Shown: in pieces, positions 1 through 8,591 of the stretch
Layout of the letters: each line of letters starts with the position of its first letter
How positions within the stretch are numbered: position 1 is the first letter of the stretch
From: CAKUIA01 sp044433115
GTDB taxonomy: Bacteria; Verrucomicrobiota; Verrucomicrobiia; Opitutales; Intestinicryptomonadaceae
Direction of reading: 5' to 3'
Length of the DNA stretch: 64,000 nt
Assembly: GCA_044433115.1 (NCBI GenBank)
Contig: JAWXTY010000001.1
Coordinates: 1 to 64,000, forward strand
Notes under the pieces: generated by a model
The model's database searches: none
Told to the model about the DNA's origin: nothing
The model's input: the letters and a program-made list of their open reading frames with translations, nothing else
Made by a program: the position numbers and the translations under genes

Positions 1-1198
1 TTACGCCTATCCCACGATAATAAAACCCACCTAATAATGCTTGCCCTTCAGCGTTGCCTTGATCTGCTGCTTTTTTAAAGTATTCAAAAGCTTTTTTGTA
101 ATCTTGCTTTACGCCTTCCCCTGTATAATACAGATTACCTAATCCTGCTTGCCCTTCAGCATTGCCTTGATCGGCAGCTTTTTCAAAATATTCAAAGGCT
201 TTATTGTAGTCTTGCTTTACGCCTTCCCCTGTATAATACAGATTGGCTACAGAACATTGCCCTACAGCGTTGCCTTGATCTGCAGATTTTTTATATAAAT
301 TAAAAGCTTCGTAATTCCTACCTTCTTCTAAGCAATAATAAGCCTCTATATTTTTAATAGTATTAGAGCCTTTAAAATATTGACTAGATGCAACGATAGC
401 TATGAACCCAAGAAGTGATAATATTATTAGAGTTAATTTTGACTTTTTCTTTGATTCCAATATTTTTTCATCTATCAAAGAAACATTATCATTTTCCATA
501 ATATATCTATTTTGCAGAATTGTCATTTTATCGACAACAATAATTGTAAATACTGTTAAAAGTAAATTTATGACAGATAAAATAATTACAAAATCATAAA
601 AACTAACGAAATCATTAAAATTACTAATATTTTCTGATCGACTTAAATATTGCCTGTCTATAAAACCTCTTAGAATAAGGAAAGCCCACCACAACTTAAT
701 AAAAGTAAATTTGTATTTATCTGATTCATATTCACTTTTATTTAATACAAACCAAGCTTGCTTCATTGCAATATAAGGCTTGTATAAATTCAATATAGGT
801 ATAAAGAAATATCCTACTGCCCACTTTGGTTTTATCAATGGGAGTTGAGAATACAAGTTTAAATTAAAATCTTTTACCATTTTGATTTTATTTGAATTTA
901 ACTTAAAAAACCAGATAAAAAACAGTATAACGGAAATGACATATGAAAGAAGGCTATAGGATGTAATATTATTATTTTCTTCAGTCAGAAAAATCAAATT
1001 GTATATGTCAAAGCAAAAGACTATTATTATTGAAATTTTAAATAAATTAGCAAATGCACCGAGCTTAGAATATGAAGATTTACCTTCTTTCGTATCATTA
1101 TCATCAGAGGGAGTGTGTGTTTGATTTGGGTCATCAACGCTTTTTTTAGCCTGTGCTAGCACAGTTTCTATATTTAATGTATTAGAATATTTTTCCAT
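1..1198 (-). CDS. DUF4328 membrane protein with C-terminal Sel1 repeats (partial)
   Basis: I translated this gene by hand. It starts at the ATG at 1198 and runs off the left edge without a stop. The first 75 residues or so are polar and then enter a membrane segment. A PKWAVGYFFIPILNLYKPY motif at about residues 120-145 is typical of DUF4328 membrane proteins, and further hydrophobic segments follow. After the last one (about residue 290) come 36-residue Sel1 repeats of the form SADQGNAxGQ...LYYTGEGVKQDYNKAFEYF. Two of them are almost identical at the DNA level over a 108-bp period, so the array expanded recently. Sel1 repeats form TPR-like helical scaffolds for protein contacts. The function is unknown. 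It lies downstream of two other minus-strand secreted-protein genes and has no clear Shine-Dalgarno site. Confidence 0.75.
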   Translation of the reverse strand, partial: MEKYSNTLNIETVLAQAKKSVDDPNQTHTPSDDNDTKEGKSSYSKLGAFANLFKISIIIVFCFDIYNLIFLTEENNNITSYSLLSYVISVILFFIWFFKLNSNKIKMVKDFNLNLYSQLPLIKPKWAVGYFFIPILNLYKPYIAMKQAWFVLNKSEYESDKYKFTFIKLWWAFLILRGFIDRQYLSRSENISNFNDFVSFYDFVIILSVINLLLTVFTIIVVDKMTILQNRYIMENDNVSLIDEKILESKKKSKLTLIILSLLGFIAIVASSQYFKGSNTIKNIEAYYCLEEGRNYEAFNLYKKSADQGNAVGQCSVANLYYTGEGVKQDYNKAFEYFEKAADQGNAEGQAGLGNLYYTGEGVKQDYKKAFEYFKKAADQGNAEGQALLGGFYYRGIGV

Positions 1199-1207
1199 AA
1201 TTTTTAA

Positions 1208-1237
1208 TTTTTGTTTGTTTGATTTTTGTTTGTTTGA
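1208..1237. repeat. 15-bp tandem duplication
   Basis: Two perfect copies of TTTTTGTTTGTTTGA (1208-1222 and 1223-1237) sit in the 5' leader of the DUF4328/Sel1 gene, just upstream of its start at 1198. On the minus strand this gives an A/C-only leader without a Shine-Dalgarno site. It may be only replication slippage. Confidence 0.6.
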
Positions 1238-1247
1238 TTCTCTAAAT

Positions 1248-1484
1248 TTATTTAACATCGATGACTAATATTGAGTCTTGAAATTTTCTTGTTTTGCAGG
1301 CATTTAGGAAATATACAACTTGCTCAAGCCCCGATACTTTAATATCCTGACTCAAAGAAATCTGCTGTTGCATACCCGACAACTCCCCCTCCGCAAACGC
1401 AACACTCCCAGTAAACACAATGCTAAGCACAGCCCCTACAATAAAACACTTCCTCAAACGCTTATAAACTTTAACCTTATTCAT
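1248..1484 (-). CDS. small secreted protein, unknown
   Basis: A 78-aa protein. It has a basic N-terminus (MNKVKVYKRLRK), a hydrophobic core and an AFA-like signal peptidase I site at about residue 31, leaving a mature part of only about 47 residues. I recognise no domain. It lies between two larger minus-strand genes for exported proteins, 25 nt after one and 50 nt before the other, so it could be co-transcribed with them. It could also be the 5' remnant of a longer gene, since the mature part shows no compact-domain signature. Coding status is likely because the signal peptide is convincing. Confidence 0.5.
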   Translation of the reverse strand: MNKVKVYKRLRKCFIVGAVLSIVFTGSVAFAEGELSGMQQQISLSQDIKVSGLEQVVYFLNACKTRKFQDSILVIDVK

Positions 1485-1509
1485 TGTCTATGTCCTTAAC
1501 TCTCTTGAA

Positions 1510-2958
1510 TTAAAATCTTTTCAGCATATCTATAGCCTCAGCTTGTCCTTGATCAGCAGATTTTTTATAATATTCAAAAGCTTTATTGTGATCTTGTTTT
1601 ACGCCTTTCCCTTTATAATAAAGACTACCTAGACTGCATTGAGCCAAAACATTGCCTTCTTTTGCGTATTTTTCAGCTATATTAAAATTATCTAAAGATG
1701 TCTCTAGGTTTTCGATTTCTTCATGTTTGCCTAAAGAAACTTTTGTGTCTATATATTCATAAAATTCTTCTGTTTCGGCGTAGATTTTTATTATGTCTTT
1801 TGCTTTTAGTTGAAGAGTTGCGTTTGTTTGGCTGTCTATAATTTTGTCGTTTAGAACTATAGTTACAAATGTTGACTTGTTGTCTTTTGGGTTGGTGCTA
1901 TTGCCAAATACACATAGGTAGCCATTTTTGTATTCAAAGGCATTGTCTTGTTTGTAAAGCTTATTTAGGGCTTGGATTAAGTCGTTAATTTTAGTATTTT
2001 CGCCTTTGGTTTTCGGATTTATATAAAGCACTTCTTCTACTCCATTAGAGTATACACTTAGCTTTGCAGAAGCGTCTCTATAATTTATAAACTTAGCCGC
2101 AAGGTTGTTCCTTTTGCTATCTAAGATAATCAAGCCACTCTTTTCTATTTGAATTGTAGGCACATCGCCATTTTTCATATTTTCTATTAGGCTCAAGGAA
2201 CTTGCTGTGCTTAGCTTTGCTCTATAAGATACAATTACAGATGACTTTGCTGGTAATCTCAAATTCTGCATATCTTCTGGCTTTGCTTGAACATTTGTTC
2301 CTTCTATATGAATGTTAGGCAATGGAATACTAAAGTTTTCACTTGAGTTGTTATAAAAGTTTATCTTAAAAAACAAAAATATATCATAAGCTCTTTCTGA
2401 ACCCGAATAAGATTTTATGCTCTTTTGTAGCTCTTCAAGTTGCTCTCTTTGCGATGTACTAAGTTCGGCTTTAACCCCACTTGTATAATCTTTCTTTGCG
2501 TATCCAGAAATTTCCATACCTAAGTTTGCTGTAGGTATAATGCCCATGACAATCCCACCACCTGCTTTAGTAGAAACGCCACCACCTATAGAATTAGAAT
2601 TGTCTGAGTAAGAAGTTTTCGTCGCATTGCTTGAATCTAAAAAAGACTTAGTGCTACTGGTAGCATAAGAAAAGGAAGTATTTATTTCCTTATCAATCAT
2701 ACAGTCTATACCAATGTCAAAAATACTCCAACCTACATTTATATCTTGGATAACATTTACTTTTTCCTCAGGCAAAAGCTTCTTTAGTGCCTCTATAATT
2801 TTCTCATCTGTAAGATTGGAGCCTAATATCTTATCTATATCCTTTAGAGCATGTCCTAGGACTCTATCAGAATACTTTGCCTTATAGTGATTCTCTACCT
2901 GCTGAGCTATATCGTATTTGCTTTCTGCAAAGGCAAAAAATGGAATTAGTGATAAAAT
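1510..2958 (-). CDS. secreted protein with one C-terminal Sel1 repeat; start codon non-standard or damaged
   Basis: The reading frame is open from the stop near 2979 down to 1510. It opens with a clear signal peptide (LSLIPFFAFA, then ESKYD), but this stretch has no ATG, GTG or TTG. The first standard start (TTG at 2775) would remove the signal peptide and about 45 residues of plausible coding sequence. An AAAGGA sits 7 nt before an ATT at 2958, so I place the start there. A 1-nt deletion in a T run after an in-frame TTG is the alternative. The body is rich in Ser, Thr and Gly early on and has beta-like segments. The last 60 residues hold a Sel1 repeat (AQCSLGSLYYKGKGVKQDHNK). Function unknown. 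Possibly a pseudogene. Confidence 0.55.
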   Translation of the reverse strand: MLSLIPFFAFAESKYDIAQQVENHYKAKYSDRVLGHALKDIDKILGSNLTDEKIIEALKKLLPEEKVNVIQDINVGWSIFDIGIDCMIDKEINTSFSYATSSTKSFLDSSNATKTSYSDNSNSIGGGVSTKAGGGIVMGIIPTANLGMEISGYAKKDYTSGVKAELSTSQREQLEELQKSIKSYSGSERAYDIFLFFKINFYNNSSENFSIPLPNIHIEGTNVQAKPEDMQNLRLPAKSSVIVSYRAKLSTASSLSLIENMKNGDVPTIQIEKSGLIILDSKRNNLAAKFINYRDASAKLSVYSNGVEEVLYINPKTKGENTKINDLIQALNKLYKQDNAFEYKNGYLCVFGNSTNPKDNKSTFVTIVLNDKIIDSQTNATLQLKAKDIIKIYAETEEFYEYIDTKVSLGKHEEIENLETSLDNFNIAEKYAKEGNVLAQCSLGSLYYKGKGVKQDHNKAFEYYKKSADQGQAEAIDMLKRF

Positions 2959-2978
2959 TTCAAATTCCTTTAATGCTC

Positions 2979-3221
2979 TTACTTAAATAACTATCTATTG
3001 TTAGAGTTAAAAGCTATAGGGTTTAATATACTTTGTAAAGATGTAAATAAAGGGAATATGCTTTTTTAAGGCTACTCCCTGTTCTTTGCAATGCTTTACT
3101 TAGTTTTAGTAATTTCTAAAGTATGTAAATAGCCTACAAATAGTTCGTAGCTTTCTAGTAAATGTTTTCCCAAAAAGTGTTTTTCTTAAAAAATATTCTC
3201 CAATACAGCTTCGCCCCCTAA
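2979..3221. other. non-coding stretch after a gene start
   Basis: No supported gene. It separates the damaged start of the minus-strand Sel1 gene from the plus-strand gene remnant at 3222. Short reading frames here are broken by stops in every frame I checked. It could contain decayed parts of the remnant gene. Confidence 0.4.
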
Positions 3222-3326
3222 AATTTATACCCAGATAAAGCAATCAAGGAAAATTACGAGCTTGGGGATAATCTAAATTCTAAAGTGCTTGCCGATGGCT
3301 CTTATGGAGGTAGTTCAATGCGATAG
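3222..3326 (+). pseudogene. 3'-end remnant of a plus-strand gene
   Basis: An open stretch of 34 codons (DKAIKENYELGDNLNSKVLA, then DGSYGGSSMR and TAG) has protein-like composition. It has no start codon, begins right after a TAA, and ends 17 nt before a strong plus-strand terminator. The nearest plus-strand genes lie kilobases away, so the terminator has no other owner. I read it as the C-terminal scrap of a deleted gene. The family is not recognised. Confidence 0.35.
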
Positions 3327-3343
3327 TAGATTTTATGCAAGCA

Positions 3344-3378
3344 TTTTTTTAGAGAGCCTTTTTGAGGCTCTCTTTTTT
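3344..3378 (+). terminator. Rho-independent terminator
   Basis: A perfect 8-bp stem, AGAGAGCC (3351-3358) with GGCTCTCT (3366-3373), has a 7-nt loop and is followed by a T run. The T run lies on the plus-strand side only, so it serves a plus-strand transcript, presumably the decayed gene just upstream. Confidence 0.8.
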
Positions 3379-3431
3379 CTTAGTTTGCATTAAGTTAAGA
3401 ATTTAATGCAAATTTGATTGTGAATTAATCC

Positions 3432-4712
3432 TTATTCAGAGATTTCTGATAGTGGGATTGTGTGTTTGAATTGTAATGCTCCTTTTGAGTCTACAAAGCC
3501 TATATTTAAAACTCTGTTAGCTTCTTCTCCTGAGAAGTTTAGAATTGTAAATGTCTTTTTGAATATTTGACTTTCTGGAACTTTAAAGTAGTTCAACTCT
3601 TCGCTAGATGTTGCAATTTTTGCTGTTACAGGTCCTGCTGTTATGTCGTAAATAGGGTATGCTGATGACCTAATCATTTTTGTTACTTCAGAGTATTCCT
3701 TGTTGCCTGTTACGCATAAAACGCCCTTGATTTTCAAGCCTTCTATTCTTTCAAAAAGAGTAGCCTTTTCTGATTTTGCGTCGCTGTAATTATCGTAAGT
3801 TTCGTTAGGGTTAGCAATAGCTGTGTTCATTACTATAACCTTAAACTTTGCGTCAGAAGCAAATAGAGCTTGCACTAAAACATTAACTTGACTTGTGCTT
3901 AAAAAGCTACGTTTCTTGTTCTTATATTCAAAATTATCTCTAAAAGAGCAGTCGTCAACTACAAAGAACTCAGCGTCATTAATTCTAAATTGCGTATACA
4001 TTGCATTGCTTGTAGCCTTAGAATTACCAAAAGTTGGGTTTGCCCAAAAATTCATAAAAGCGTCTTGAGCAATCTCTTTATTATACATAGTTGCATCTGC
4101 TCTTTCTGGTCCATAATTATCTATAGCCATCACGCCGATATTAGATGTACCTCTTAGTAGGCTTTGCAATTTCTCGTGTTTTCTGGAATGAATAAATCTA
4201 GTATAGTATGTAGATTTGCTAGTGTAGTCGCCTTCTCTTAGTGTATCTATGCCATTTGCCCAAATAACACAAAGAGGGTTTAGCTTTAAGACTTGGTCGT
4301 AAATATCGTAGTCTTCATCGCTAGCTTGTTCTTCTGTGTCGAGTTCGTCTTTAACGAAGTTTCTGCCCAAAATTGCTACAGAAAAGCTTGTGTTAGTATT
4401 CTTTGAGAACTCGCCAAGAGTCTTAAGAGTAGCTTCTTCAGTGCCTTCGCTGTCAGTTACAGTATATGTATAAGTTGTATCTGGGCTTAAATTAGTTATA
4501 GCAAACTTAGCTATACCAAATTCATCAGCTTGGTTTTGAGCTACAAATTCAGGCAACTCCTTTATTTTAACTTCAATTTGAGAATTAGCTTTAGCCTTTA
4601 CCCAAACTTTAGCTTCACGAGTATTGACATCGCCGAGCATTATAGACTCGACTGCAGCGTAGCTATTGAGGTTTAAAAGTAGGGTAGCAATTAAGAGAAT
4701 TTTACATTTCAT
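3432..4712 (-). CDS. secreted PhoD-like phosphatase homologue lacking metal ligands (pseudoenzyme)
   Basis: A 426-aa protein with a signal peptide (about residues 1-19), then an Fn3-like N-terminal domain ending near residue 100, as in the PhoD/purple acid phosphatase architecture. The rest follows PhoD closely: SRKHEKLQSLLRGTSN, DAFMNFWANP, FFVVDDCSFRDN, QALFASDAKFKVIV and YPIYDITAGPVTA. The metal-binding motifs are all changed. The usual WLGDN reads WANGI (about residue 150), the WDDHDYGP block reads MAIDNYGP (about 195), and the GDRHHTE block reads GNKEYSE (about 334). I infer that it cannot act as a metallophosphatase and may bind a ligand instead. It overlaps the upstream gene by 11 nt, so the two are probably translationally coupled. 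Confidence 0.85.
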   Translation of the reverse strand: MKCKILLIATLLLNLNSYAAVESIMLGDVNTREAKVWVKAKANSQIEVKIKELPEFVAQNQADEFGIAKFAITNLSPDTTYTYTVTDSEGTEEATLKTLGEFSKNTNTSFSVAILGRNFVKDELDTEEQASDEDYDIYDQVLKLNPLCVIWANGIDTLREGDYTSKSTYYTRFIHSRKHEKLQSLLRGTSNIGVMAIDNYGPERADATMYNKEIAQDAFMNFWANPTFGNSKATSNAMYTQFRINDAEFFVVDDCSFRDNFEYKNKKRSFLSTSQVNVLVQALFASDAKFKVIVMNTAIANPNETYDNYSDAKSEKATLFERIEGLKIKGVLCVTGNKEYSEVTKMIRSSAYPIYDITAGPVTAKIATSSEELNYFKVPESQIFKKTFTILNFSGEEANRVLNIGFVDSKGALQFKHTIPLSEISE

Positions 4713-5328
4713 AATATTTATTTTCGTTTTCGTTAGATAGGTCTAAGCAAATTTGTCTTAAATCGAAGATAGCACAAAAGATTTCTTCCTTAAGATAATT
4801 TGCCTTTTTTAAAGGGAAAGCTTGAATTTCTTGAATTTTATCGAGCGTAGCATTTATGTCGCTTAGGGTTCTTTTATAGTGGCATTTAGCTAGGACAACT
4901 TCGCCAAGGTCTGTAGAATTTACAGCCAAAGATAAGTTCTTTGATAAGTCTAATATAGTTTTCGCTAAGTCCCAAATCACAGAAGCTGACATTTGACAAC
5001 TTTGCATAAGCTCATCGAGCCTCATATTTATAAATTCAAAGATTGCCATATTAATGACATAGAGTGGGTGGTTTAGCAAAGTCCAAGGTTCGAAAGTATT
5101 TTCCATTTCGATTTCTTCGCTATTTTCTTGTATGGAAATGCTATAGCCATTCATTTGACAGACCTCTTCTAAAGATTTGCCATTCATTCTATGCTTTGCA
5201 TAAGAGTCCCTGAAAGTTTTTATGTAATCATCAGACTTTTGAACGTGGCTAAGCCAGTCTTTCGAAGTCCACTTTATCGAAAAGAACTCTGGGTTATCTG
5301 CATTATTGTCAAAGTTATTGTTTTCCAT
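4702..5328 (-). CDS. hypothetical helical protein coupled to the PhoD-like gene
   Basis: A 208-aa protein without signal peptide or membrane segment. It is acidic and Asn-rich at the N-terminus (MENNNFDNNADNPEFF) and mostly helical afterwards, with a Trp/Pro/Leu-rich middle (FEPWTLLNHPLYVINMAIFE). I do not recognise a family. Its end overlaps the start of the PhoD-like pseudoenzyme by 11 nt, so the two are made together. Being cytoplasmic while its partner is exported, it is unlikely to bind it directly unless before export. Confidence 0.7.
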   Translation of the reverse strand: MENNNFDNNADNPEFFSIKWTSKDWLSHVQKSDDYIKTFRDSYAKHRMNGKSLEEVCQMNGYSISIQENSEEIEMENTFEPWTLLNHPLYVINMAIFEFINMRLDELMQSCQMSASVIWDLAKTILDLSKNLSLAVNSTDLGEVVLAKCHYKRTLSDINATLDKIQEIQAFPLKKANYLKEEIFCAIFDLRQICLDLSNENENKYYEM

Positions 5329-5381
5329 AATCCACTTAATTCATATATTGGTGAGTTCTAAAAATTGGTTTTTTCAAGAAA

Positions 5382-5439
5382 GTAAAAACTTTGTTTTTGC
5401 ACTCAGATAAGCTACAATTGCTCTTTTTAGCCTATTTTT
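5382..5439. repeat. dispersed intergenic repeat, copy A
   Basis: A 58-bp element that matches 16220-16277 at 53 of 58 positions by eye. It opens with an imperfect palindrome (GTAAAAAC-TTT-GTTTTTGC) and closes with a GCTCTTTTTAGCCTATTTTT block. It lies in the gap before the ABC transporter's 3' end. A separate 17-bp stretch just upstream (5356-5372) recurs at 27307-27323. Confidence 0.6.
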
Positions 5440-5496
5440 AGAAATCACCTATTATTAAAGCTAAAATTTTTTATATTACAAGCTTTTAAGATGTTT

Positions 5497-7173
5497 TTAA
5501 GCCCATTTTTTCTTAAAGCAACCCCAGAACACTGCGTATATAGCTATAAATATATGTACGCCAAGTACTAAGGACACTGTAAAGAGTGAAGGTAAATTAG
5601 GAGCTTCAAGTTGAGTTTGTACAAAAGTGTCGTAAATACGAGAGTCTCGCATAGTAGTCATATATCCAGACCAGCCCCAGTATGTATTAATAAAGGGTCT
5701 GCACAGCCAAACTAGATAGTCAGGTAGGGCAAGAACTACCCCCGATAGTGGCAACTGAAAGCCCACTAAGTATATAGACATCAAGCTCGATTTATCTGCA
5801 CTATTTGACAATGCACTAAATGCTAAGCATACCATTGTCATAGCCAAGCCTACCATCGAAAGCACAAAGGCTTGCTCTAAAAAGTCTCCAGGGAAACCAC
5901 ATACATATTTTACAAAAGCACACATCCACACAGATTGGAATATAGATAAGATGCTCACAAAGAATATCTTACTTAGGCAGTACGCCACAGGGTTTAAGCC
6001 TATTAGCCTTTCCTTTTCGTATAAATTACGCTCTGAGGCAATTTCTCTAGCTCCATTATTCGAAGCCATCAAGTTGAGCAATACCACTTGGAAAAGTATC
6101 AATCCTGTAATTAATGTAGAAGTTGACACAGCCTGAATTTGCATACGTATATTTTGCTGAAACTCTTCTAAAAGCCCATAATTTCTATCAAGGGCTAGCC
6201 CCTCAATTTGAGGCAATCCCCCTAAGGAAAATATAACTACCATCAGTGGGAAGCCAAAAGTTATAGCAGAACTTAGCAACAAATAAGTGCTGTCTCTAAA
6301 AAACAGCTTAAGGCGACGCTTTAAAATGATTATGCTTTGATAGAGTAGGGAAGTCCTTGCCCTTGTTTCTATTTCAGGGAAGCTTTCTGTTTCTGTAGCA
6401 GGCTTATTGAAATTCGCTCGCCTTTCTAGCCAATATTCTAAAGTTTGAGTGTTTAGTTTGTCGTAGAGGCTAAGGGGATTATCTATCTCAAAGTAGGCAT
6501 TTAGCTCTTCTAGGCTACCTTGAAAAACCACATTGCCTTTGAATATTACAGTGATTAAATCAAAGTAATCAAGTTTCGCCAAGTTGTGGATAATACATAT
6601 AAAGGTCTTGCTCTCTTTTTGGCAAAGCTCTTTAAGGAGGTCTAAGATTGCATTTTCAGAGAGGGGGTCTAAGCCACTAGTAATTTCATCGCAGAACATA
6701 GCAGGGGGGTTATTCGCAAGCTCAAGCCCCAAGCCTATACGCCTAAGTTGCCCACCTGAAAGCGACTCTACTAATTTGTCCCTATCGTTATGTAGCCCTA
6801 TGATTTTTAATATCTTTTCTAAATTTTCTGCCTTTTCTTTTTGAGAAGAAGTTGTAGATACATCTAAGGCAAACTTAATGGACTCCTCTACATTTAACTT
6901 GCCTTGAGCACAAGTAAATTGAGGGGCAAAACCTACCTTTGCAATTAGGTCTTCGCTCTTAGAGATTTCCTTGCCACAAAAATATGAATTACCTGTAGAA
7001 GGAATAATCTTCATCATAGCCTTCAATAGCGTAGTCTTGCCACAGCCAGAAGGTCCTATTACGGCATTCATCGACATTGCCTTAAAGGATACGTTTGCGT
7101 TTTCTAAAATGGTCTTTCTGCCATTGTCTACTTTTACAGATAAATTTTTACAGCTTAACATTGTACTTGACAT
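5497..7173 (-). CDS. ABCG-type ABC transporter (ATPase fused to permease)
   Basis: A 558-aa half-transporter in the order ATPase then membrane domain, as in the ABCG/White family. The ATPase part has Walker A (GPSGCGKTT, about residue 43), the signature LSGGQLRR (about 139), Walker B leading into CDEITSGLD and the H-loop IIHN. The C-terminal half carries about six membrane segments of the ABC-2 type. It should work as a dimer in the inner membrane and export a lipid or hydrophobic molecule. The substrate cannot be told from sequence. It is transcribed divergently from the secreted-protein gene at 7202, only 28 bp away, so the two promoters must overlap. Confidence 0.9.
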   Translation of the reverse strand: MSSTMLSCKNLSVKVDNGRKTILENANVSFKAMSMNAVIGPSGCGKTTLLKAMMKIIPSTGNSYFCGKEISKSEDLIAKVGFAPQFTCAQGKLNVEESIKFALDVSTTSSQKEKAENLEKILKIIGLHNDRDKLVESLSGGQLRRIGLGLELANNPPAMFCDEITSGLDPLSENAILDLLKELCQKESKTFICIIHNLAKLDYFDLITVIFKGNVVFQGSLEELNAYFEIDNPLSLYDKLNTQTLEYWLERRANFNKPATETESFPEIETRARTSLLYQSIIILKRRLKLFFRDSTYLLLSSAITFGFPLMVVIFSLGGLPQIEGLALDRNYGLLEEFQQNIRMQIQAVSTSTLITGLILFQVVLLNLMASNNGAREIASERNLYEKERLIGLNPVAYCLSKIFFVSILSIFQSVWMCAFVKYVCGFPGDFLEQAFVLSMVGLAMTMVCLAFSALSNSADKSSLMSIYLVGFQLPLSGVVLALPDYLVWLCRPFINTYWGWSGYMTTMRDSRIYDTFVQTQLEAPNLPSLFTVSLVLGVHIFIAIYAVFWGCFKKKWA

Positions 7174-7201
7174 TATTTGTTATTGTTAAAATAATTGCAA
7201 G

Positions 7202-7795
7202 ATGAATAATAAAATTTTTAAGTTTGTACTAATTCTTTCTTTGCTTTTTAGCTCAATTTCTTTAAATGCTTTTAGTGTAAAGCGTAACGCATACTATAAT
7301 AAAGAGATTTTTGGGATAGAGTTTCCAAATGGTGGGTCTTTTTATGCAGCTGCAAATTTAGTGTCAGGTGTGTCTATGCAAAAGTATGTATTGGGAGCTT
7401 TCGAAGTTACTGAAGTTGTAATAGATATTGCTACAAGCTCTAATCAGTTGACTATTTATGCAGCTGAGTTGCTTAGCACAAAGACTACAAATTTTAATCA
7501 AGCTCAAATGGCTAGTGTAGTTTCTAAGGGCGAGGATTATATGTCTACTATCGCAGGCAAGGCTTCTGGCTATTTGCCTAATACAGATAACGTGGTTGTA
7601 AAAGAATATCCAGCTACAACACACTCTAAGACTATAGAATATAAGGTAACGCTAGCTGAATTAGAAGAATTTTACTCAACATTTTCTACAGATTTCACTA
7701 AGACTAGCTCAGATGATGACAGCGACGACTCTAGCGAAAGCTCAACAAGCGTATCTAAAACATCTATAAAGGCTAGTCGCTATATTTTTGAATAA
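7202..7795 (+). CDS. secreted protein, unknown
   Basis: A 197-aa protein. It has a signal peptide (MNNKIFKFVLILSLLFSS, cleaved near NAFS) and a mature domain rich in Ala, Thr and Val with alternating hydrophobic residues. It ends in a low-complexity acidic Ser/Asp tail (SSDDDSDDSSESS). I recognise no family. It is the first gene of a tight plus-strand series: the next gene follows directly and ruvC after that. Export is supported by the signal peptide; everything else is open. Confidence 0.65.
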   Translation: MNNKIFKFVLILSLLFSSISLNAFSVKRNAYYNKEIFGIEFPNGGSFYAAANLVSGVSMQKYVLGAFEVTEVVIDIATSSNQLTIYAAELLSTKTTNFNQAQMASVVSKGEDYMSTIAGKASGYLPNTDNVVVKEYPATTHSKTIEYKVTLAELEEFYSTFSTDFTKTSSDDDSDDSSESSTSVSKTSIKASRYIFE

Positions 7796-7796
7796 T

Positions 7797-8591
7797 ATGA
7801 GAACTTTTTTAATTTTACTTAGTGCAATATTTATAAATTTAAGTGCTTTAGCTCAATCTAGCTCTTTGAAACTCGGAGATGTAGTTAGACTTGGCGACGA
7901 TACTTATATGTATATTAAAGAGATTAGAAGTGTTGAGCAAAATGCGACTTTTCAAAAAAATGTATCTATAATGCAAAGGTACGCTCAGGCTCTTAAAAAT
8001 GCTAAAGATGGCTTGAATAATGAGTCTTTAACAGAGAGCGATAAAGAGTCTTTGAATATGAAAATCAAGGAGATTGAGGACTTGTATGTAGCTAATAATC
8101 AAGCGATGACTAAGTTTTATAACTTTAGTGTAGAAAGACAATATAGGCAAGACCACGACGACATTTATATATCTACATATCTTAGCGACTCAGAAATGGA
8201 TAACCTACAAATTGAGGGCGACCTTAGTTTAGATTTAGACAAGATTGCAGAAGTTGAAGGTAGGAAAGTTTACAGGCAAACAAGGGTGCAAGGTTTGGAT
8301 AATGTAAGGAAATTTCAGCGTGAATTGTTCTCTTTTTTAAATAGGCAAGTTGAGCTAAAAAAGCTTGAAGAGCAACTTTTAGCTAGTGCAGATGTATTGG
8401 AAAAAAATAATATTTCAACTCAAATTTCTAATCTAAATAAGTCTTTAGAAGAAACGCAAAAAGCCCTACTTAAAGATTATAATATGATACCTCATAGAAA
8501 CTATTTCATTGAGCTGAATAATTGTAAGTTATACTTGCTTATGACTCCTCAGGAAATTTTAGAGTATTCAAAGAAGAGAAATGGCAAGTAA
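7797..8591 (+). CDS. secreted coiled-coil protein, unknown
   Basis: I start this at the ATG at 7797, one base after the previous stop, rather than at the upstream in-frame TTG, because that leaves a clean signal peptide (MRTFLILLSAIFINLSALAQ). The mature protein (about 240 aa) has an N-terminal strand motif (LKLGDVVRLGDDTYMYIKEI). It then has long heptad-rich helices around residues 45-100 and 165-230 (FLNRQVELKKLEEQLLA). A periplasmic coiled-coil role is plausible. It overlaps ruvC by 11 nt, giving translational coupling between an exported protein and a DNA repair enzyme, which looks like genome compaction rather than shared function. Confidence 0.7.
   Translation: MRTFLILLSAIFINLSALAQSSSLKLGDVVRLGDDTYMYIKEIRSVEQNATFQKNVSIMQRYAQALKNAKDGLNNESLTESDKESLNMKIKEIEDLYVANNQAMTKFYNFSVERQYRQDHDDIYISTYLSDSEMDNLQIEGDLSLDLDKIAEVEGRKVYRQTRVQGLDNVRKFQRELFSFLNRQVELKKLEEQLLASADVLEKNNISTQISNLNKSLEETQKALLKDYNMIPHRNYFIELNNCKLYLLMTPQEILEYSKKRNGK

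Noticed and set aside
402..599. 65-aa plus-strand reading frame
   Set aside because: It lies opposite the membrane part of the DUF4328/Sel1 gene, whose translation gives clear family motifs; it is an antisense shadow.
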